The notes beneath the pieces are model-generated. The model saw only the letters and a program-made list of their open reading frames with translations. It searched no databases and was not told the DNA's origin. The translations under genes were made by a program, and so were the position numbers. A DNA stretch of 64,000 bases from Inhella gelatinilytica (lineage in GTDB: Bacteria; Pseudomonadota; Gammaproteobacteria; Burkholderiales; Burkholderiaceae_C), in the NCBI RefSeq assembly GCF_016093295.1, contig NZ_JAEDAL010000003.1, positions 248,001 to 312,000 on the forward strand, read 5' to 3'. This document shows positions 16,589 to 26,195 of this stretch, piece after piece. Position 1 is the stretch's first letter. The number at the start of each line of letters is the position of its first letter.

Positions 16589-17701
16589 GTGAGCGTGAAT
16601 CTGGAATCGGCCACCGAATCCCTGGCCCAAGCCCTGGTGGTGGATGAACTGTCTCAAGCGGCCGCCGCCAACCCCGCGGAAACGGGGGGCGCACAGCGCG
16701 CGGCCCCCGCTTGCGCCAACTGTGGCGCCGCGCTACAGGGCGCTTTTTGCCACCGTTGTGGGCAAAAGGCGCACCTGCATCACTCGTTGTGGCACATGGC
16801 CGAAGAGTTTCTGCATGGGCTGCTGCACTTTGAAACCAAGGCCTGGCGAACGCTGCCGGCGCTGCTGTTCCGCCCCGGGGTGCTCACCCGCAACTACCTG
16901 GATGGCAAGCGGACGCGCTACGTCTCGCCGTTGGCGCTGTATTTGTTCTTGGTCTTTGTGCTGTTCATGGTGATCGCTGCGACCGGGAATGGTCCCTCGA
17001 TTCAAACTGGAGATCCCTCCGCCGAGTTGGCGCAGGCACGCGCCGAGTTGGCCCGGGCCGAGGCTCAAGCGGCAGCGAAGCGGCGCGACGCGGGTGCCAG
17101 CGCGCCCGATGACAGCGAGCTGCTGGGGGCCAAGATCAAGGTGCAGGCGCTGGAGGCGGCTGTCAAGCAGGCCCAGGCCGCCAGTGGGCTGGAGCCCAGT
17201 CCAAAGTCGGAGGCCACGAACCGTGACACGGGACGGGCGCTTTTTCGCGATTTGCGCGACGACATTCGGTGGCTCGACCACCCCGTGGTAGAACGCAAAA
17301 TCGTTCATGCTTTTGAGAACAAAGAACTGACGCTTTACAAAATCAAGTCGTCGTTTTCCAAGTTCGCGTTCTTGCTGTTGCCGCTGGCCTTGCCCTTCTT
17401 GTGGGTGCTCTTTGCCTGGCAGCGCCGTCACACGATGTTTGATCACGCGGTGTTTGCGTTGTATTCGCTCTCGGCGATGGCGCTGCTGGGGAGCGTGCTG
17501 CTGTTGGTGGCTGCCGCGGGGGCGGGGGGGATCGCTGCCGCGGCCTTCGTGCTGTTTCCCCCGTGGCACATGCACCAGCAGCTCAAGGGGACGTATCAGC
17601 TCGGGCGCTGGGGAGCACTGTGGCGAACGGTGGCTTTACTCGTGATCGCCTTGATGTCCCTGCTCTTTTACGTGATCTTGGTGGTGTTGCTGAGCATGTA
17701 A
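16589..17701 (+). CDS. DUF3667 membrane protein with N-terminal zinc ribbon
   Basis: The 370-residue protein starts with a CANC...CHRC zinc-ribbon-like element (about residues 36-55) and then the conserved DUF3667 stretch (HFETKAWRTLPALLFRPGVL, DGKRTRYVSPLALYLFL). A coiled-coil middle (AQARAELARAEAQAAAKRRD) and membrane segments near the C-terminus follow. The function is unknown. The GTG at 16589 is chosen because it follows a full AAGGAGG (16577-16583) by 5 bases; an upstream ATG at 16538 would overlap dedA. Confidence 0.85.
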   Translation: MSVNLESATESLAQALVVDELSQAAAANPAETGGAQRAAPACANCGAALQGAFCHRCGQKAHLHHSLWHMAEEFLHGLLHFETKAWRTLPALLFRPGVLTRNYLDGKRTRYVSPLALYLFLVFVLFMVIAATGNGPSIQTGDPSAELAQARAELARAEAQAAAKRRDAGASAPDDSELLGAKIKVQALEAAVKQAQAASGLEPSPKSEATNRDTGRALFRDLRDDIRWLDHPVVERKIVHAFENKELTLYKIKSSFSKFAFLLLPLALPFLWVLFAWQRRHTMFDHAVFALYSLSAMALLGSVLLLVAAAGAGGIAAAAFVLFPPWHMHQQLKGTYQLGRWGALWRTVALLVIALMSLLFYVILVVLLSM

Positions 17702-17713
17702 GCCCAGGCCGGC

Positions 17714-19054
17714 TCAGCTGACGGAGCGTGGCGGCACGGGCCGCTTGGCCAGGTGGCGCAAGAGTCCCTTGGCAAGCGCTTGCACCAATTCGGCTTGATA
17801 GTCCGGGTCGCGGAGCTTGGCTTCTTCTTCCGGGTTGGAGATGAAGGCGGTCTCCACCAAGATGGAAGGGATGTCCGGCGCCTTCAGGACGGCAAAGCGA
17901 GCTTGCTCGACCTTGGGTTTGTGCAACCGCCCAACTTTGCCCAATTGACCGAGGACTTCGCCACCCAGGCTCAGGCTGTCCTTGATTTGTGCCGTGGTGC
18001 TCATGTCCGCCAGAACCTGCAGCACGGTCGAGTCCTTGAGGCCGACGCGATTGAAACCCCCCACGTCGTCGGCCGCATTTTCCTTGTCAGCGAGCCATCG
18101 CGCGGCGGCACTACTGGCCGCCCCGTCGGCCAGCGCAAAGACCGAGGCCCCCCTCGCCTGAGGGCGAATGAAGGCGTCGGCGTGAATGGAGACAAACAAG
18201 TCGGCCCCCACCCGTCGGGCCTTGCGCACCCGCTCCTGCAGCGGAACGAAATAGTCTGCATCCCGTGTCATCAGGACGCGGATCTGGGGCTCTTGCAACA
18301 GGCGATCCCGCAACTGCTTGGCCACAGAGAGCACCACATCCTTCTCGCGCAGCCCGGTGGGGCCGATCGCGCCGGGGTCTTCGCCGCCATGGCCCGGGTC
18401 CAGCGCCACGACGATCAGACGCTCTATCTTTTTGGGGAGGGGCCCGGCTGGGGCCTGGCGGGTCGGTTCGATCGGGGCCGTCGGCTTGGATTCTGGGGCG
18501 CTTGCTCCTTGCGGCAACTTTTGAATCCATTGGCCCAACGCGTCATTGACGCTAGAGGCCGCCTGCTCCGCGGATCGCGCATGGGCCTCTCGCTCTTGAA
18601 TCAGGGCCAGCAGCGGATCCTTGTGCAGTTCCGGAACCGGGTACAGATCCAACACCAACCGGTGTTTGTAGGCCGCCACGGGGGCCAAGGTGAAGACCTG
18701 CGGTGCGACGGGCTGTTTCAGATCGAACACCAGTCGCACCACGCGCGGTCGATACTGGCCCACACGGACTGCGGCAATGTAGGGGTCGCCCGGCTGCAGT
18801 TTGGCGACCAACTCCTTCAATTCGGGGGACAGCGACAGTCCGTCGATGTCGATGATCAAGCGGTCGGGGTGTTGGGCCAGCGAATGCTTGGCCGACAAGG
18901 CCTGGTCGGACTCCAGCGTGACTCGGGTGTAGGCCTGAGCGGGCCACATCCGCACCGCCACCAACCGGGCTTCCAGAGGCGAACCCGTCGACGCCAAGGG
19001 CCACACCCAGGTGCTGGCACCGAACTGGAGCAACAAACGCCGCGCGTTGCTCAC
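17714..19054 (-). CDS. amiC: N-acetylmuramoyl-L-alanine amidase with AMIN domain
   Basis: This 446-residue amidase removes peptide stems from peptidoglycan at division. An N-terminal signal-like region is followed by an AMIN septal-targeting domain (about 30-145) and a C-terminal Amidase_3 domain with zinc ligands in VALDPGHGGEDPGA, REKDVVL, FVSIHADAF and the catalytic Glu in ILVETAFISN. The start is GTG at 19054, overlapping the tsaE stop by 4 bases (GTGA). Co-transcription of tsaE with an ami gene is common in proteobacteria. Confidence 0.93.
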   Translation of the reverse strand: MSNARRLLLQFGASTWVWPLASTGSPLEARLVAVRMWPAQAYTRVTLESDQALSAKHSLAQHPDRLIIDIDGLSLSPELKELVAKLQPGDPYIAAVRVGQYRPRVVRLVFDLKQPVAPQVFTLAPVAAYKHRLVLDLYPVPELHKDPLLALIQEREAHARSAEQAASSVNDALGQWIQKLPQGASAPESKPTAPIEPTRQAPAGPLPKKIERLIVVALDPGHGGEDPGAIGPTGLREKDVVLSVAKQLRDRLLQEPQIRVLMTRDADYFVPLQERVRKARRVGADLFVSIHADAFIRPQARGASVFALADGAASSAAARWLADKENAADDVGGFNRVGLKDSTVLQVLADMSTTAQIKDSLSLGGEVLGQLGKVGRLHKPKVEQARFAVLKAPDIPSILVETAFISNPEEEAKLRDPDYQAELVQALAKGLLRHLAKRPVPPRSVS

Positions 19055-19521
19055 GACTGAACGGCCTCAAGCAGTTGAGCACCCCGGGGCGTTAGGGCTT
19101 CCAGGTGCACCTGGCGAACGTCTTGCCCAGCAAGGCTCAGACGCAAATCCACGACCGGGAGCAAGCCGGGTGCTTTATCAGGCCACTCCACCAACTTCAG
19201 TCCAGGCCCGTCCAGCATGTCTCGAAACCCAGCGTCTTCCCACTCACGGGGATCGTCAAAGCGATAAAAGTCGAAGTGGTGAACGGGCCCCGTCGCGGTT
19301 TCATAACTTTCCACCACCGCGTAGCTGGGGCTTTTGATCCGGCCTTGGACCCCCAGCGCGCGCAGCAGGTACCGGACGAAGGTGGTTTTGCCGGCCCCAA
19401 GCCCCCCTTCCAAGGCCACCAAGGCCGGAAACAGCGTGGAACAACGGGCCAATGCCTGGGCAGTCGCCTCGGTTTGCGCTTCGGTAGGCCAGGAGCAGGT
19501 GGTTTCTAGAATGGCGGTCAT
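19051..19521 (-). CDS. tsaE: tRNA threonylcarbamoyladenosine biosynthesis ATPase TsaE
   Basis: This 156-residue TsaE has the Walker A GGLGAGKTTFVRYLLRALG, then SPSYAVVESYE and HHFDFYRFDDPREWEDAG. It energises TsaBD in making t6A37 of ANN-decoding tRNAs. The start at 19521 gives the family length (about 153 residues in E. coli). Its 5' end overlaps the divergent queG start region, so the two promoters lie inside each other's genes. Confidence 0.94.
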   Translation of the reverse strand: MTAILETTCSWPTEAQTEATAQALARCSTLFPALVALEGGLGAGKTTFVRYLLRALGVQGRIKSPSYAVVESYETATGPVHHFDFYRFDDPREWEDAGFRDMLDGPGLKLVEWPDKAPGLLPVVDLRLSLAGQDVRQVHLEALTPRGAQLLEAVQS

Positions 19522-20632
19522 GGTCACAGATGGGCCCAAGGGCACTCCACAGGTGCGGCCGGCAGGCGCCGAACTGTTTCAACGCATTCAGGGCTGGTCT
19601 CGGGCGCTGGGATTCTCCCAAATTGGCGTGGCGCCCATTGACCTCAAGGAGGCTGAGCCTGGACTGCTGGCGTGGTTGGCCGCCGGCTTCCATGGCGACA
19701 TGGACTACATGGCGGCGCATGGGCTCAAACGCGCGCGACCGGCCGAATTGGTGCCCGGCACGGTCAGCGTCTTGTCGGTGCGCATGGAGTACCTTCCGGC
19801 CGACACCCCCGATGCCTGGCAACGCATTGAATGGCATCGATTGCAGCAATCGGGAGAGGGTTACATCTCGCTCTATGCCCGGGGACGGGACTATCACAAG
19901 GTTCTTCGGACCCGTCTGCAGCACTTGGCCGATCGCATCCAGGCCGAGATTGGCCCGTTCGGCTACCGATGCTTCACAGACTCCGCACCACTGCTGGAAG
20001 TGGAACTGGCGACGCGCGCGGGTTTGGGTTGGCGCGGCAAGCACACGCTGACGCTCCAGCGGGATGGGGGGTCGATGGCCTTTTTGGGCGAAATCTTGTT
20101 GGATTTCGCGTTGCCTCCGTCGACGCCTGCTCCCAGCCACTGTGGCACCTGCCAAGCCTGCCTCGAGGTTTGCCCTACGCGTGCCATCGTGGCGCCGTAC
20201 CGTGTGGATGCCCGGCGTTGCATCTCGTACTTGACGATCGAGCACGACGATGACATTCCTGAATCGCTTCGACCGTTGATGGGCAACCGCATTTATGGAT
20301 GCGATGACTGCCAATTGGCTTGCCCATGGAACAAGTTTGCGCACCGCACGGAGTTGCCTGACTTTGACCCCCGTCCGCAACGTGTGGGTGTGAGCTTGTT
20401 GACCTACTGGGGCTGGGATGAGCCTCGATTTCTCAGCACCTTTGAGGGCAGCCCCATCCGTCGGATTGGTTACACGCGTTGGCGCCGCAATCTGGCGGTG
20501 GCCGCGGGCAATGCCTTGCGAGTCGCGCCCAATCCAGACTTGGTCCAGGCGCTGCTGGCGGCCCGGGACAGTGCCACGGACTTGGTGCGCCGTCATATTG
20601 ATTGGGCGGTGGCCCAAGGGGACGCCCCATGA
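19511..20632 (+). CDS. queG: Epoxyqueuosine reductase
   Basis: This 373-residue QueG performs the last step of queuosine synthesis, reducing epoxyqueuosine in tRNA with a cobalamin and two 4Fe-4S clusters. Cluster ligands are visible in CGTCQACLEVCPTRAI and CDDCQLACPWNKFA; the N-terminal domain has FSQIGVAPIDL and HGDMDYMA. ATGs at 19511 and 19520 are both possible. It overlaps the divergent tsaE by 11 bases and is coupled to xerD by a 4-base overlap. Confidence 0.95.
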   Translation: MAVMVTDGPKGTPQVRPAGAELFQRIQGWSRALGFSQIGVAPIDLKEAEPGLLAWLAAGFHGDMDYMAAHGLKRARPAELVPGTVSVLSVRMEYLPADTPDAWQRIEWHRLQQSGEGYISLYARGRDYHKVLRTRLQHLADRIQAEIGPFGYRCFTDSAPLLEVELATRAGLGWRGKHTLTLQRDGGSMAFLGEILLDFALPPSTPAPSHCGTCQACLEVCPTRAIVAPYRVDARRCISYLTIEHDDDIPESLRPLMGNRIYGCDDCQLACPWNKFAHRTELPDFDPRPQRVGVSLLTYWGWDEPRFLSTFEGSPIRRIGYTRWRRNLAVAAGNALRVAPNPDLVQALLAARDSATDLVRRHIDWAVAQGDAP

Positions 20633-21525
20633 CCGTCACGGTTGCGTGGTCGGGGATCGAGGCCTTCGTGCGCGCCTTGTGGTTGGAAGAGGGGCTGGCC
20701 GAAAAAACGCGCGCCGCCTATGCGAGTGATTTGGCGCATCTGGCTCGGTGGCTTCATGCGCAAGGCCGGGCCCTGGACGAGGCGCGGGAATCGGATTTGC
20801 TGGCCTACATCGTGAACCGCCACCCGATGTCCAAAGCCAGCAGCACCAACCGTCGCCTGGCGGTGTTTCGGCGGTATTTCCGCTGGGCCCTGCGCGAAGG
20901 TCGCGTGGTGAACGACCCCTGCTTGCGACTGACCCCCGCGAAGCAGGCGCCTCGGACCCCCAAGACCCTGACCGAAGCGCAAGTCGATGCCCTCTTGAAC
21001 GCGCCCGGCGAGGCGGGGCCCTTGGCGCTGCGAGACCGTGCCATGCTGGAGTTGCTGTACGCCAGCGGACTGCGCGTCAGCGAGTTGGTCGAGCTCTCCA
21101 GCGTGAACTGCAACTTGCGGGACGGACTGGTGCGCGTTCGGGGGAAGGGCGACAAGGAGCGACTTGTTCCGATGGGTGAGCCCGCTCGCGCGGCGATTGC
21201 CCGGTATGTCAGCGAGGCGCGGGGCTCGCTGCTGGCAGGCCGCCGCAGCGAGGCGCTGTTTGTGACGGTGCAGGGCACCGGAATGAGTCGGCAAATGTTT
21301 TGGAAGCTCATCAAACGCTATGCCGTGCAGGCCGGCGTTGTGGCCCCCTTGTCGCCTCACACGCTGCGTCATGCGTTTGCGACCCATTTGCTCAATCACG
21401 GCGCCGACCTGCGCGCTGTGCAGTTGCTGCTGGGGCACGCGGATTTGTCAACGACCCAGATTTACACCCACGTGGCCCGTGAACGCCTCAAGGTGCTGGT
21501 GCATCAGCACCATCCCCGCGGATGA
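20629..21525 (+). CDS. xerD: Site-specific tyrosine recombinase XerD
   Basis: This 298-residue protein has exactly the length of E. coli XerD, which with XerC resolves chromosome dimers at dif. Catalytic residues are Arg in YASGLRVSELVEL, Lys in RGKGDKERLVP, HTLRHAFATHLL, LGHADLSTTQIYTH with His and the Tyr nucleophile. The ATG at 20629 overlaps the queG stop (ATGA). It should not be confused with the integron integrase at 54184, which has an extra IntI patch. Confidence 0.93.
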   Translation: MTVTVAWSGIEAFVRALWLEEGLAEKTRAAYASDLAHLARWLHAQGRALDEARESDLLAYIVNRHPMSKASSTNRRLAVFRRYFRWALREGRVVNDPCLRLTPAKQAPRTPKTLTEAQVDALLNAPGEAGPLALRDRAMLELLYASGLRVSELVELSSVNCNLRDGLVRVRGKGDKERLVPMGEPARAAIARYVSEARGSLLAGRRSEALFVTVQGTGMSRQMFWKLIKRYAVQAGVVAPLSPHTLRHAFATHLLNHGADLRAVQLLLGHADLSTTQIYTHVARERLKVLVHQHHPRG

Positions 21526-22626
21526 TCACGCCCGCACCACCCGCACCAGGGACGAACCGCGTCGTCGGCCGGGGCGGTAGTCCACCGTAAACCCAGCCAA
21601 ATCCAGCATCCCAAGACCTTCTAGGGCCTGCAGGAGGGCGCGTCGGTCTAGAGGCCGTGTCGCGCGCTTCAATGCCGTCAGCATGACTTGGGTGCTGAGA
21701 AAACCCTCGAAGCTGATGGAGTCCGCACCGCCATCGCCATGGGCTCGCAGTGCAGCCTGGTAAGCCGCCGCAACGGGCAGCCGGGCATCGTCGGGATCCG
21801 GCACCACCTGCGAGACCGACACCCCATGCATCGCGCCACCCAGTGCGTCTCGCAACGGCTCCAGTCCGACAAACGACAGGGTGTAGAACCGGCCAGCGAA
21901 CCCGGCCGCCCGGGCCGCTTGGATGAAGGCGGCACAACTGCCATACGTGCTGACCATGAACAGGGCGTCCAAGGGTTCAGCCCGCACCAGCAATTCAACG
22001 GCGGCGGCAACCTCTACGGTGTTGCGCTTGACTGTGGCCAGGGCGCTCAGCCGGGGTCCGGGTTGCGCTTGCAGGGCCTCACGCATGGCTTCCAAGCCTG
22101 CCCGGCCAAACAAATCAGCTTGGTACAGCACGCCCAAGGTCTTGCAGCCATCGACACGCATGGCTTGGGCCAGCGTTTTCGCTTCGTCACGATAACTCGC
22201 TCGAACATTGAAGACCTGGGGGGTGCTGCGCTCCCACAAGGCGTCCGCGCCGGTAAACGGCCCCACAAACGCCATGCCGTGGCGCTTCACTACAGGCAGT
22301 GCCGCCATGCTGGTGGGCGTTCCGATGTAGCCAAGCAGTCCCACGACCTGCGGGTTCTGCACCAGGGCCTCGGTGTTGGCGACAGCCCGGTCGGCTTCGT
22401 AGGCGTCGTCCAGTCGCAGCAGTTGAACCGCCCGACCGTGAATGCCCCCGCTGAGATTGGCCGCCCGCAACGCGGCTTCGCTGCCCACGTGGTACCGCTG
22501 CCCAAGGAGGCGGGCCGGCCCACTCAGGGCAGCCGAAGCGCCCAAGACGATGCCAGGTTCTGCTGCCTGGGCATGCCATGCCAGGGCCGAAGCGGTCAGC
22601 AGCCAGTGACGTCGATGCAGTGCCAT
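21526..22626 (-). CDS. Periplasmic substrate-binding protein, branched-chain amino acid (LivJ) type
   Basis: This 366-residue protein has a signal peptide (MALHRRHWLLTASALAWHAQA) followed by the type I periplasmic-binding fold: IVLGASAALSGPARLLGQ, VVGLLGYIGTPTSMAALPV and YQADLFGRAGLEAM. It would bind an amino acid or other small ligand; no permease or ATPase genes are adjacent, so it may be an orphan receptor. It converges with xerD with no gap between stops. Confidence 0.85.
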   Translation of the reverse strand: MALHRRHWLLTASALAWHAQAAEPGIVLGASAALSGPARLLGQRYHVGSEAALRAANLSGGIHGRAVQLLRLDDAYEADRAVANTEALVQNPQVVGLLGYIGTPTSMAALPVVKRHGMAFVGPFTGADALWERSTPQVFNVRASYRDEAKTLAQAMRVDGCKTLGVLYQADLFGRAGLEAMREALQAQPGPRLSALATVKRNTVEVAAAVELLVRAEPLDALFMVSTYGSCAAFIQAARAAGFAGRFYTLSFVGLEPLRDALGGAMHGVSVSQVVPDPDDARLPVAAAYQAALRAHGDGGADSISFEGFLSTQVMLTALKRATRPLDRRALLQALEGLGMLDLAGFTVDYRPGRRRGSSLVRVVRA

Positions 22627-22757
22627 GCGGTCAAGTCCCAAGGTGGGCGCGTGAAGCCTGTGGGATCCTAGAGGGTCAGCCTACCCCTTTGATTGGGGAT
22701 CCGGCGGTGTTTTCCCACCTGGTTTGGCCTTTTGACACGGATTGGCGTGCTTTCACC

Positions 22758-23360
22758 ATGGACCACAATTTTTTGTCCGCTCTGATCTTGCTGCTTTTGG
22801 TGCTCGATCCTTTGGGGAGCTTGCCGATTTGCATTCCGATCATGCGCGAGGTGCCCAAGGAGCGCCGCGCGCGGGTCGCGGTGCGGGAAGTGGGTTTGGC
22901 GTTTCTCGTGCTGCTGGGCTTCATGTACACCGGTGAGGGCTTTCTCAGGGTGATGCACCTGAGTGAACGCTCGCTGGAGGTGGCCGGGGGCGTCATTCTG
23001 TTGATGGTGGCCATCCGGATGATCTTCTCGGGACATGGGGAGTCCGTTTACGGGGTGCCTGCCGGGCGGGAGCCGCTGATCTTCCCCCTCGCTGTTCCCC
23101 TGTTGGCGGGGCCCTCAGCGATGGCGACCGTGCTGTTGCTCGCCTCGCGCCAGCCGGAAAAGATGGGGCAGTGGGTGGCGGCTTTGGCCGTGGCAATGGG
23201 GTGCTGTGGCATCACCCTGATGCTGGCCGAGCGCATTCGCCAGTGGGTGGGGGATTCGGTGGTCTCCGCCCTGGAAAAACTCATGGGCCTGGTGCTCACG
23301 GCCATTGCGGTCGAGATGATTCTGGCAGGGCTCAAGCGTTACTTCGTTGGCGGTCTGTGA
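22758..23360 (+). CDS. MarC-family integral membrane protein
   Basis: This 200-residue protein has six membrane segments and MarC motifs: LLLVLDPLGSLPICIPIM near the start, FPLAVPLLAGPSAMATVLLL in the middle and EKLMGLVLTAIAVEMILAGL at the end. MarC proteins have no proven function despite the multiple-antibiotic-resistance name. The ATG at 22758 is chosen because residues encoded upstream do not look like a membrane protein start. Confidence 0.9.
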   Translation: MDHNFLSALILLLLVLDPLGSLPICIPIMREVPKERRARVAVREVGLAFLVLLGFMYTGEGFLRVMHLSERSLEVAGGVILLMVAIRMIFSGHGESVYGVPAGREPLIFPLAVPLLAGPSAMATVLLLASRQPEKMGQWVAALAVAMGCCGITLMLAERIRQWVGDSVVSALEKLMGLVLTAIAVEMILAGLKRYFVGGL

Positions 23361-23597
23361 TTTTCAAGATACGAAAAATCAATTTCACATCGTGAATTTT
23401 TAGCCGCCGACCGCTCGGTCGAATTTCTCAGGATGAAACGAATAACCTCATAATGTGAAACGTATGGTCTAACCCATTGATTAATAACGACTTTAAATCT
23501 TAGGGGGTGCTCCCCAATGTCAGCTCCAGTTGGCAATCGGTCCGTAGGCTTGAGCCTGTTCTCGCCTTTCGATTCCACCCTTTGAAAAGGAGCCACC
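23361..23597. promoter_or_regulatory. AT-richer aceA leader/promoter region with repeated TTTCACAT motif
   Basis: This gap between marC and aceA is clearly less GC-rich than its surroundings. TTTCACATCGTGAA (23383-23396) holds the inverted repeat TTCAC-ATC-GTGAA, and a similar motif in the opposite orientation (TTTCACATTATGAG on the minus strand) lies at 23447-23460. They may be regulator sites for aceA. An AAAAGGAG ribosome site sits directly before the aceA start. Confidence 0.5.
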
Positions 23598-24896
23598 ATG
23601 AGCACCCTCACCCGTGAACAACAAGCCGCCGCCCTGGAAAAAGACTGGGCTGAAAACCCCCGCTGGGCGGGCATCCAGCGCGGCTATACCGCTGCCGACG
23701 TGGTGCGTCTGCGCGGGTCCGTGCAGGTTGAACACACGCTGGCCAAGCGCGGCGCTGAAAAGCTGTGGGGCTTGGTGAACAACGAGCCCTTCGTCAACGC
23801 CTTGGGCGCCCTGACCGGCAACCAGGCCATGCAGCAGGTCAAAGCCGGCCTCAAAGCCATCTACCTGTCGGGCTGGCAAGTTGCGGGTGACGCCAACAGC
23901 AACGGCGAGATGTACCCCGACCAGTCGCTGTACTCGGTGGACTCGGTGCCCAAGGTCGTCAAGAAGATCAACGCCACCTTCGCCCGCGCGGACCAGATCC
24001 AGTGGAGCGAAGGCAAGAACGACATCGACTTCTTCGCCCCCATCGTGGCCGACGCCGAAGCCGGCTTTGGCGGTGTGCTGAACGCCTTCGAACTGATGAA
24101 GGCCATGATCGAAGCCGGCGCCGCTGGCGTGCACTTCGAAGACCAACTGGCCAGCGCCAAGAAATGCGGCCACATGGGCGGCAAGGTGCTGGTGCCGACC
24201 CGCGAGGCCGTGGCCAAGCTGGTGGCCGCCCGCCTGGCGGCCGACGTGATGGGCGTGCCCACGCTGTTGGTGGCCCGCACCGACGCCGAAGCCGGGGACC
24301 TGGTGACCAGCGACATCGACGACAACGACAAGCCGTTTTGCACGGGCGAGCGCACCGTCGAGGGCTTCTACCGCACCAAGAACGGCCTGGACCAGGCCAT
24401 CAGTCGCGGCCTGGCCTACGCGCCTTATGCCGACCTGATCTGGTGCGAGACCGGCAAGCCCGACCTGGCTTTTGCCAAGGCCTTTGCCGACGCCATCCAC
24501 GCCAAGTTCCCCGGCAAGCTGCTGGCCTACAACTGCTCGCCGTCCTTCAACTGGAAGAAGAACCTGGACGACGCCACCATCGCCAAGTTCCAGCGCGAGC
24601 TGGGTGCCATGGGCTACAAGTTCCAGTTCATCACCCTGGCCGGCTTCCACAGCCTGAACTACTCGATGTTCAACCTGGCCTACGGCTACGCCCGCAACCA
24701 GATGAGCGCCTTCGTGGAGCTGCAGGAGGCCGAGTTCGCCGCCGCCGAGAAGGGCTTCACTGCGGTGAAGCACCAGCGCGAGGTGGGCACGGGCTACTTT
24801 GACGCCATCACCACCACCATCGAGGCCAACGCCTCGACGGCGGCCTTGAAGGGTTCGACCGAGGACGAACAGTTCATGGACGGCACGCACCACTGA
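23598..24896 (+). CDS. aceA: Isocitrate lyase
   Basis: This 432-residue enzyme splits isocitrate into glyoxylate and succinate, the first step of the glyoxylate shunt for growth on acetate or fatty acids. The signature [11 protein letters not shown] with the catalytic Cys (about residue 190) is intact, along with [27 protein letters not shown] and [11 protein letters not shown]. The start has a strong AAAAGGAG Shine-Dalgarno. No malate synthase gene is in the window. Confidence 0.97.
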   Translation: MSTLTREQQAAALEKDWAENPRWAGIQRGYTAADVVRLRGSVQVEHTLAKRGAEKLWGLVNNEPFVNALGALTGNQAMQQVKAGLKAIYLSGWQVAGDANSNGEMYPDQSLYSVDSVPKVVKKINATFARADQIQWSEGKNDIDFFAPIVADAEAGFGGVLNAFELMKAMIEAGAAGVHFEDQLASAKKCGHMGGKVLVPTREAVAKLVAARLAADVMGVPTLLVARTDAEAGDLVTSDIDDNDKPFCTGERTVEGFYRTKNGLDQAISRGLAYAPYADLIWCETGKPDLAFAKAFADAIHAKFPGKLLAYNCSPSFNWKKNLDDATIAKFQRELGAMGYKFQFITLAGFHSLNYSMFNLAYGYARNQMSAFVELQEAEFAAAEKGFTAVKHQREVGTGYFDAITTTIEANASTAALKGSTEDEQFMDGTHH

Positions 24897-24911
24897 CCTC
24901 GACCGCCAGAG

Positions 24912-24940
24912 AAAAAACCGGCCTGCGCGCCGGTTTTTTT
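24912..24940. terminator. Rho-independent terminator after aceA (bidirectional)
   Basis: AAAAAACCGGC, a six-base loop and GCCGGTTTTTT form an 11-bp stem with T-tracts on both strands. It lies 15 bases past the aceA stop and 23 bases past the stop of the convergent zinc-ribbon gene, so it can end both transcripts. Confidence 0.9.
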
Positions 24941-24963
24941 AGGCAAAGCGGGTGCCCAGCGGC

Positions 24964-26070
24964 TTACACGCCCTCGGCCCAACCCAGCAGCAGCAAACCC
25001 AGCAGGGCCAAGGCTGCAAAGCCCAGCTTCCAGATGGACCAGGGCCGGGCGCCTTCCACGCGGCCGGTCTGGCCATTGACGACCACCGGCCAACTGCGCC
25101 CGTTCCAGCGATAGCTGGCCAGCCAGGCCGGCAGCAGCACGTGGCGGTAGTGCGGCTCACGGTACTCGCAGTCCACGGCGGTGATGCGCTGTTCGTCACC
25201 ACCGATGTCGCGTCGCACTTCGGCCTCCACCCGCGGAGCCCAAACCTGCTGGACCCGGGCCCAGGCGTCGGGCAGGTCGACCTGGTAGGCCTCGACGATG
25301 AAGCCGGCACTCAAGGCCTCGCTGCAAGGCTCGAGCGCGCTGAGGTTCACCCCTTGCAGCGCCCCCTCGCCGAGGGCCGGAAGGCTGTGAGAGGCGGGGA
25401 TGAGCTCATCGTCCAGCCGCAATTCGAAGTGGCCACCGACGGCCCGCCAATCCATCACGTGGCCTTGTTGCACCGAATGTGCCGGGTCGCCTGCCCGCGC
25501 TTCGCGGCGGTCCCCGCGTTCGCCTTGGTAGCGCACCACCGCGCGGGCGTCAAAGGTCCAGGCCGGGAGATAAACGCCTTGCAGGGCCTCGGTGTCACGC
25601 ACCAGGCGGCGCAGCGCATTCGGCGCGAACCACAAGCCCCGTAGCCAGGCGCGAAAGCGCTCGCGCGCCGCCGGGGCGTCGAGCGCAAACGGCAATTGGC
25701 CGCTGGGGCGGATGAGGCGCCGTCGCTCAGCATCGCCCAGGCGAAGGGGCGTGGCGCAAAACGGGCAGGGGGCCTGCACCTGATGGGCCGGCAACTCGGT
25801 CTGCGCGCCGCACTGGTGGCAGGACACCAGGGCGGGCGTCCAGGTCTCGCCCTCCGTGCGGGTTGCCCAATCGCCCGGAAGCGGCGCTTCCGCCGCTGCG
25901 GCAGCCCGTGCTTGCGTACTGGGCCGAGAACGCGGTTGTTCGCCGGCGCACTGGGTACAGCGCAACCGCCCGCTGCGGGGCTCAAACCTGAGGAGGCCCC
26001 CGCAGTGGGGGCAGACGGTCGTGGGACCGGAGTGGGGCGGCAGAACCGGGGGCGTTGGGTCCGTAGGCAT
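24964..26070 (-). CDS. Protein with two zinc ribbons and a C-terminal membrane anchor
   Basis: This 368-residue protein has two CxxC zinc ribbons (CPHCGG...CTQC at about residues 19-40 and CHQC...CPFC at about 84-107), a large unrecognised domain with many Trp and Tyr, and one C-terminal membrane segment (WKLGFAALALLGLLLLGW). Similar proteins are annotated as TFIIB-type or primosomal-like zinc-ribbon proteins, without known function. The start at 26070 is chosen because upstream residues are low-complexity. Confidence 0.7.
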   Translation of the reverse strand: MPTDPTPPVLPPHSGPTTVCPHCGGLLRFEPRSGRLRCTQCAGEQPRSRPSTQARAAAAAEAPLPGDWATRTEGETWTPALVSCHQCGAQTELPAHQVQAPCPFCATPLRLGDAERRRLIRPSGQLPFALDAPAARERFRAWLRGLWFAPNALRRLVRDTEALQGVYLPAWTFDARAVVRYQGERGDRREARAGDPAHSVQQGHVMDWRAVGGHFELRLDDELIPASHSLPALGEGALQGVNLSALEPCSEALSAGFIVEAYQVDLPDAWARVQQVWAPRVEAEVRRDIGGDEQRITAVDCEYREPHYRHVLLPAWLASYRWNGRSWPVVVNGQTGRVEGARPWSIWKLGFAALALLGLLLLGWAEGV

Positions 26071-26195
26071 GGGGCCAGTGTCAACCCGTTTGGGGCAGTC
26101 GTTGGCACCATCCCAGGATTTGAACCCCCGCTGGGTTGGGCGGTCGCGCGGGAAAATCGCCGTCCGCATCGCGGGGGAGGGAAGGAGTGCGGCGC

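Noticed and set aside
26100-26140. A GGTTCAAATCC-like stretch on the minus strand that resembles a tRNA T-arm
   Set aside because: The bases on both sides do not pair into a T-stem and no acceptor or anticodon arm can be built, so it is chance similarity inside coding or spacer DNA.
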